22,712 nt of DNA. Source: Circinella minor (Eukaryota > Mucoromycota > Mucoromycetes > Mucorales > Lichtheimiaceae). Position 1 is the first letter of the stretch. Each line of letters opens with the position of its first letter. Made by a program: the position numbers and the translations under genes. The stretch covers positions 1-22,712 of the forward strand of contig JAEPRB010000431.1 in assembly GCA_016758965.1 (NCBI GenBank), given 5' to 3'. Shown one piece after another: positions 22,313 to 22,712 of this stretch. Under the pieces are notes generated by a model, which saw only the letters and a list, made by a program, of their open reading frames with translations, had not been told where the DNA came from and ran no database searches.

Positions 22313-22712
22313 ACAGTTAATTATGCATGTTGGCGTCTCCCCATTCGCAATCTGTGATATGCACATTCTGTAAATTCTATAAACAAAAAGGTGTATGCAT
22401 AAGCATATGTAAAAAAAAAAAAAAACAAAAGAAAAAGATACATATAAAAATAGAATAAGACCCTTACTTTTTTTTTATTTCTGAAGCACTTATCAGTCCC
22501 CCTCCTCCAATGATGAATTGAAATAGTGATCGTTGTTAAGGAAAAACTTGTTTAGATAAAAAAAGATACATGGTAACCTAGGTAACAAAGTATAGACAGA
22601 GTTTTCTCTTCCGATCCCACTTTGCTTATAACCACCAAGGGAGTACTTCCAGAGATTTGATTGTAACAGTTAACCCCTAGTCAAAAAGAAACAAAAAAAG
22701 CATTATTATTAG

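Larger units (their letters stand above)
19333..22712. other. AT-rich gene-free region with homopolymer tracts
   Basis: No gene, tRNA or rRNA is recognised in 3.4 kb. The region has many A and T runs. The longest is about 35 T at 21368-21402, listed separately, and three A runs lie at 22210-22300. A short GC-richer patch near 21195-21255 has GGTCGG and CCGACC arms. An imperfect inverted segment around 21575-21680 includes ATCCAACCA against TGGTTGGAT. Confidence 0.6.

Noticed and set aside
22172..22357. Lys-rich open frame
   Set aside because: It is a translation of poly-A runs and has no protein-like sequence.

Overview
The window looks like nuclear DNA of a filamentous fungus, most likely an early-diverging (Mucoromycota-type) one. 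This is inferred from very AT-rich, homopolymer-rich spacers, genes cut by many short GT-AG introns, standard eukaryotic housekeeping proteins and a decayed Tc1/IS630-type transposase. No search could be run, so the taxon is an inference.

Layout. Positions 1-1117 hold three tandem copies of a 378-bp unit. Positions 1118-3586 are repeat-derived or transposon-derived debris, including a frame-shifted DDE transposase relic on the minus strand (about 2360-3208). Positions 3587-5214 hold a four-exon plus-strand gene of unknown function whose frame is broken by one in-frame TAA. Two minus-strand housekeeping genes follow: ribosomal protein eS6 (5869-7121, three exons, the first of only 6 nt) and the proteasome lid subunit Rpn8/PSMD7 (7573-8919, four exons). 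A spacer of about 3.1 kb (8920-12035) contains a 452-bp element with perfect terminal inverted repeats and is rich in TACGTA palindromes. Next come a ten-exon Rab2-like GTPase (12036-13823, plus, with 11-nt and 16-nt exons), a five-exon M24B prolidase/Xaa-Pro peptidase (14636-16514, minus) and a single-exon gene for a charged low-complexity protein (17063-17506, plus). The last 5.2 kb (17507-22712) is a gene desert of AT-rich DNA, homopolymers and one foldback (MITE-like) hairpin at about 19163-19332.

The genes are unrelated housekeeping functions (translation, protein degradation, vesicle traffic, peptide turnover) and show no sign of being a pathway cluster. I found no convincing new defence, biosynthetic or mobile system. 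The most unusual points are the 378-bp tandem unit with several self-complementary segments, the long intronic stem in the eS6 gene, the tiny exons in the Rab gene, the single nonsense codon in the 3587-5214 gene, and the two non-autonomous inverted-repeat elements. Exon boundaries were assigned by hand from GT/AG sites, reading-frame phase and remembered family sequences. No tRNA, rRNA, CRISPR or snoRNA gene was recognised.
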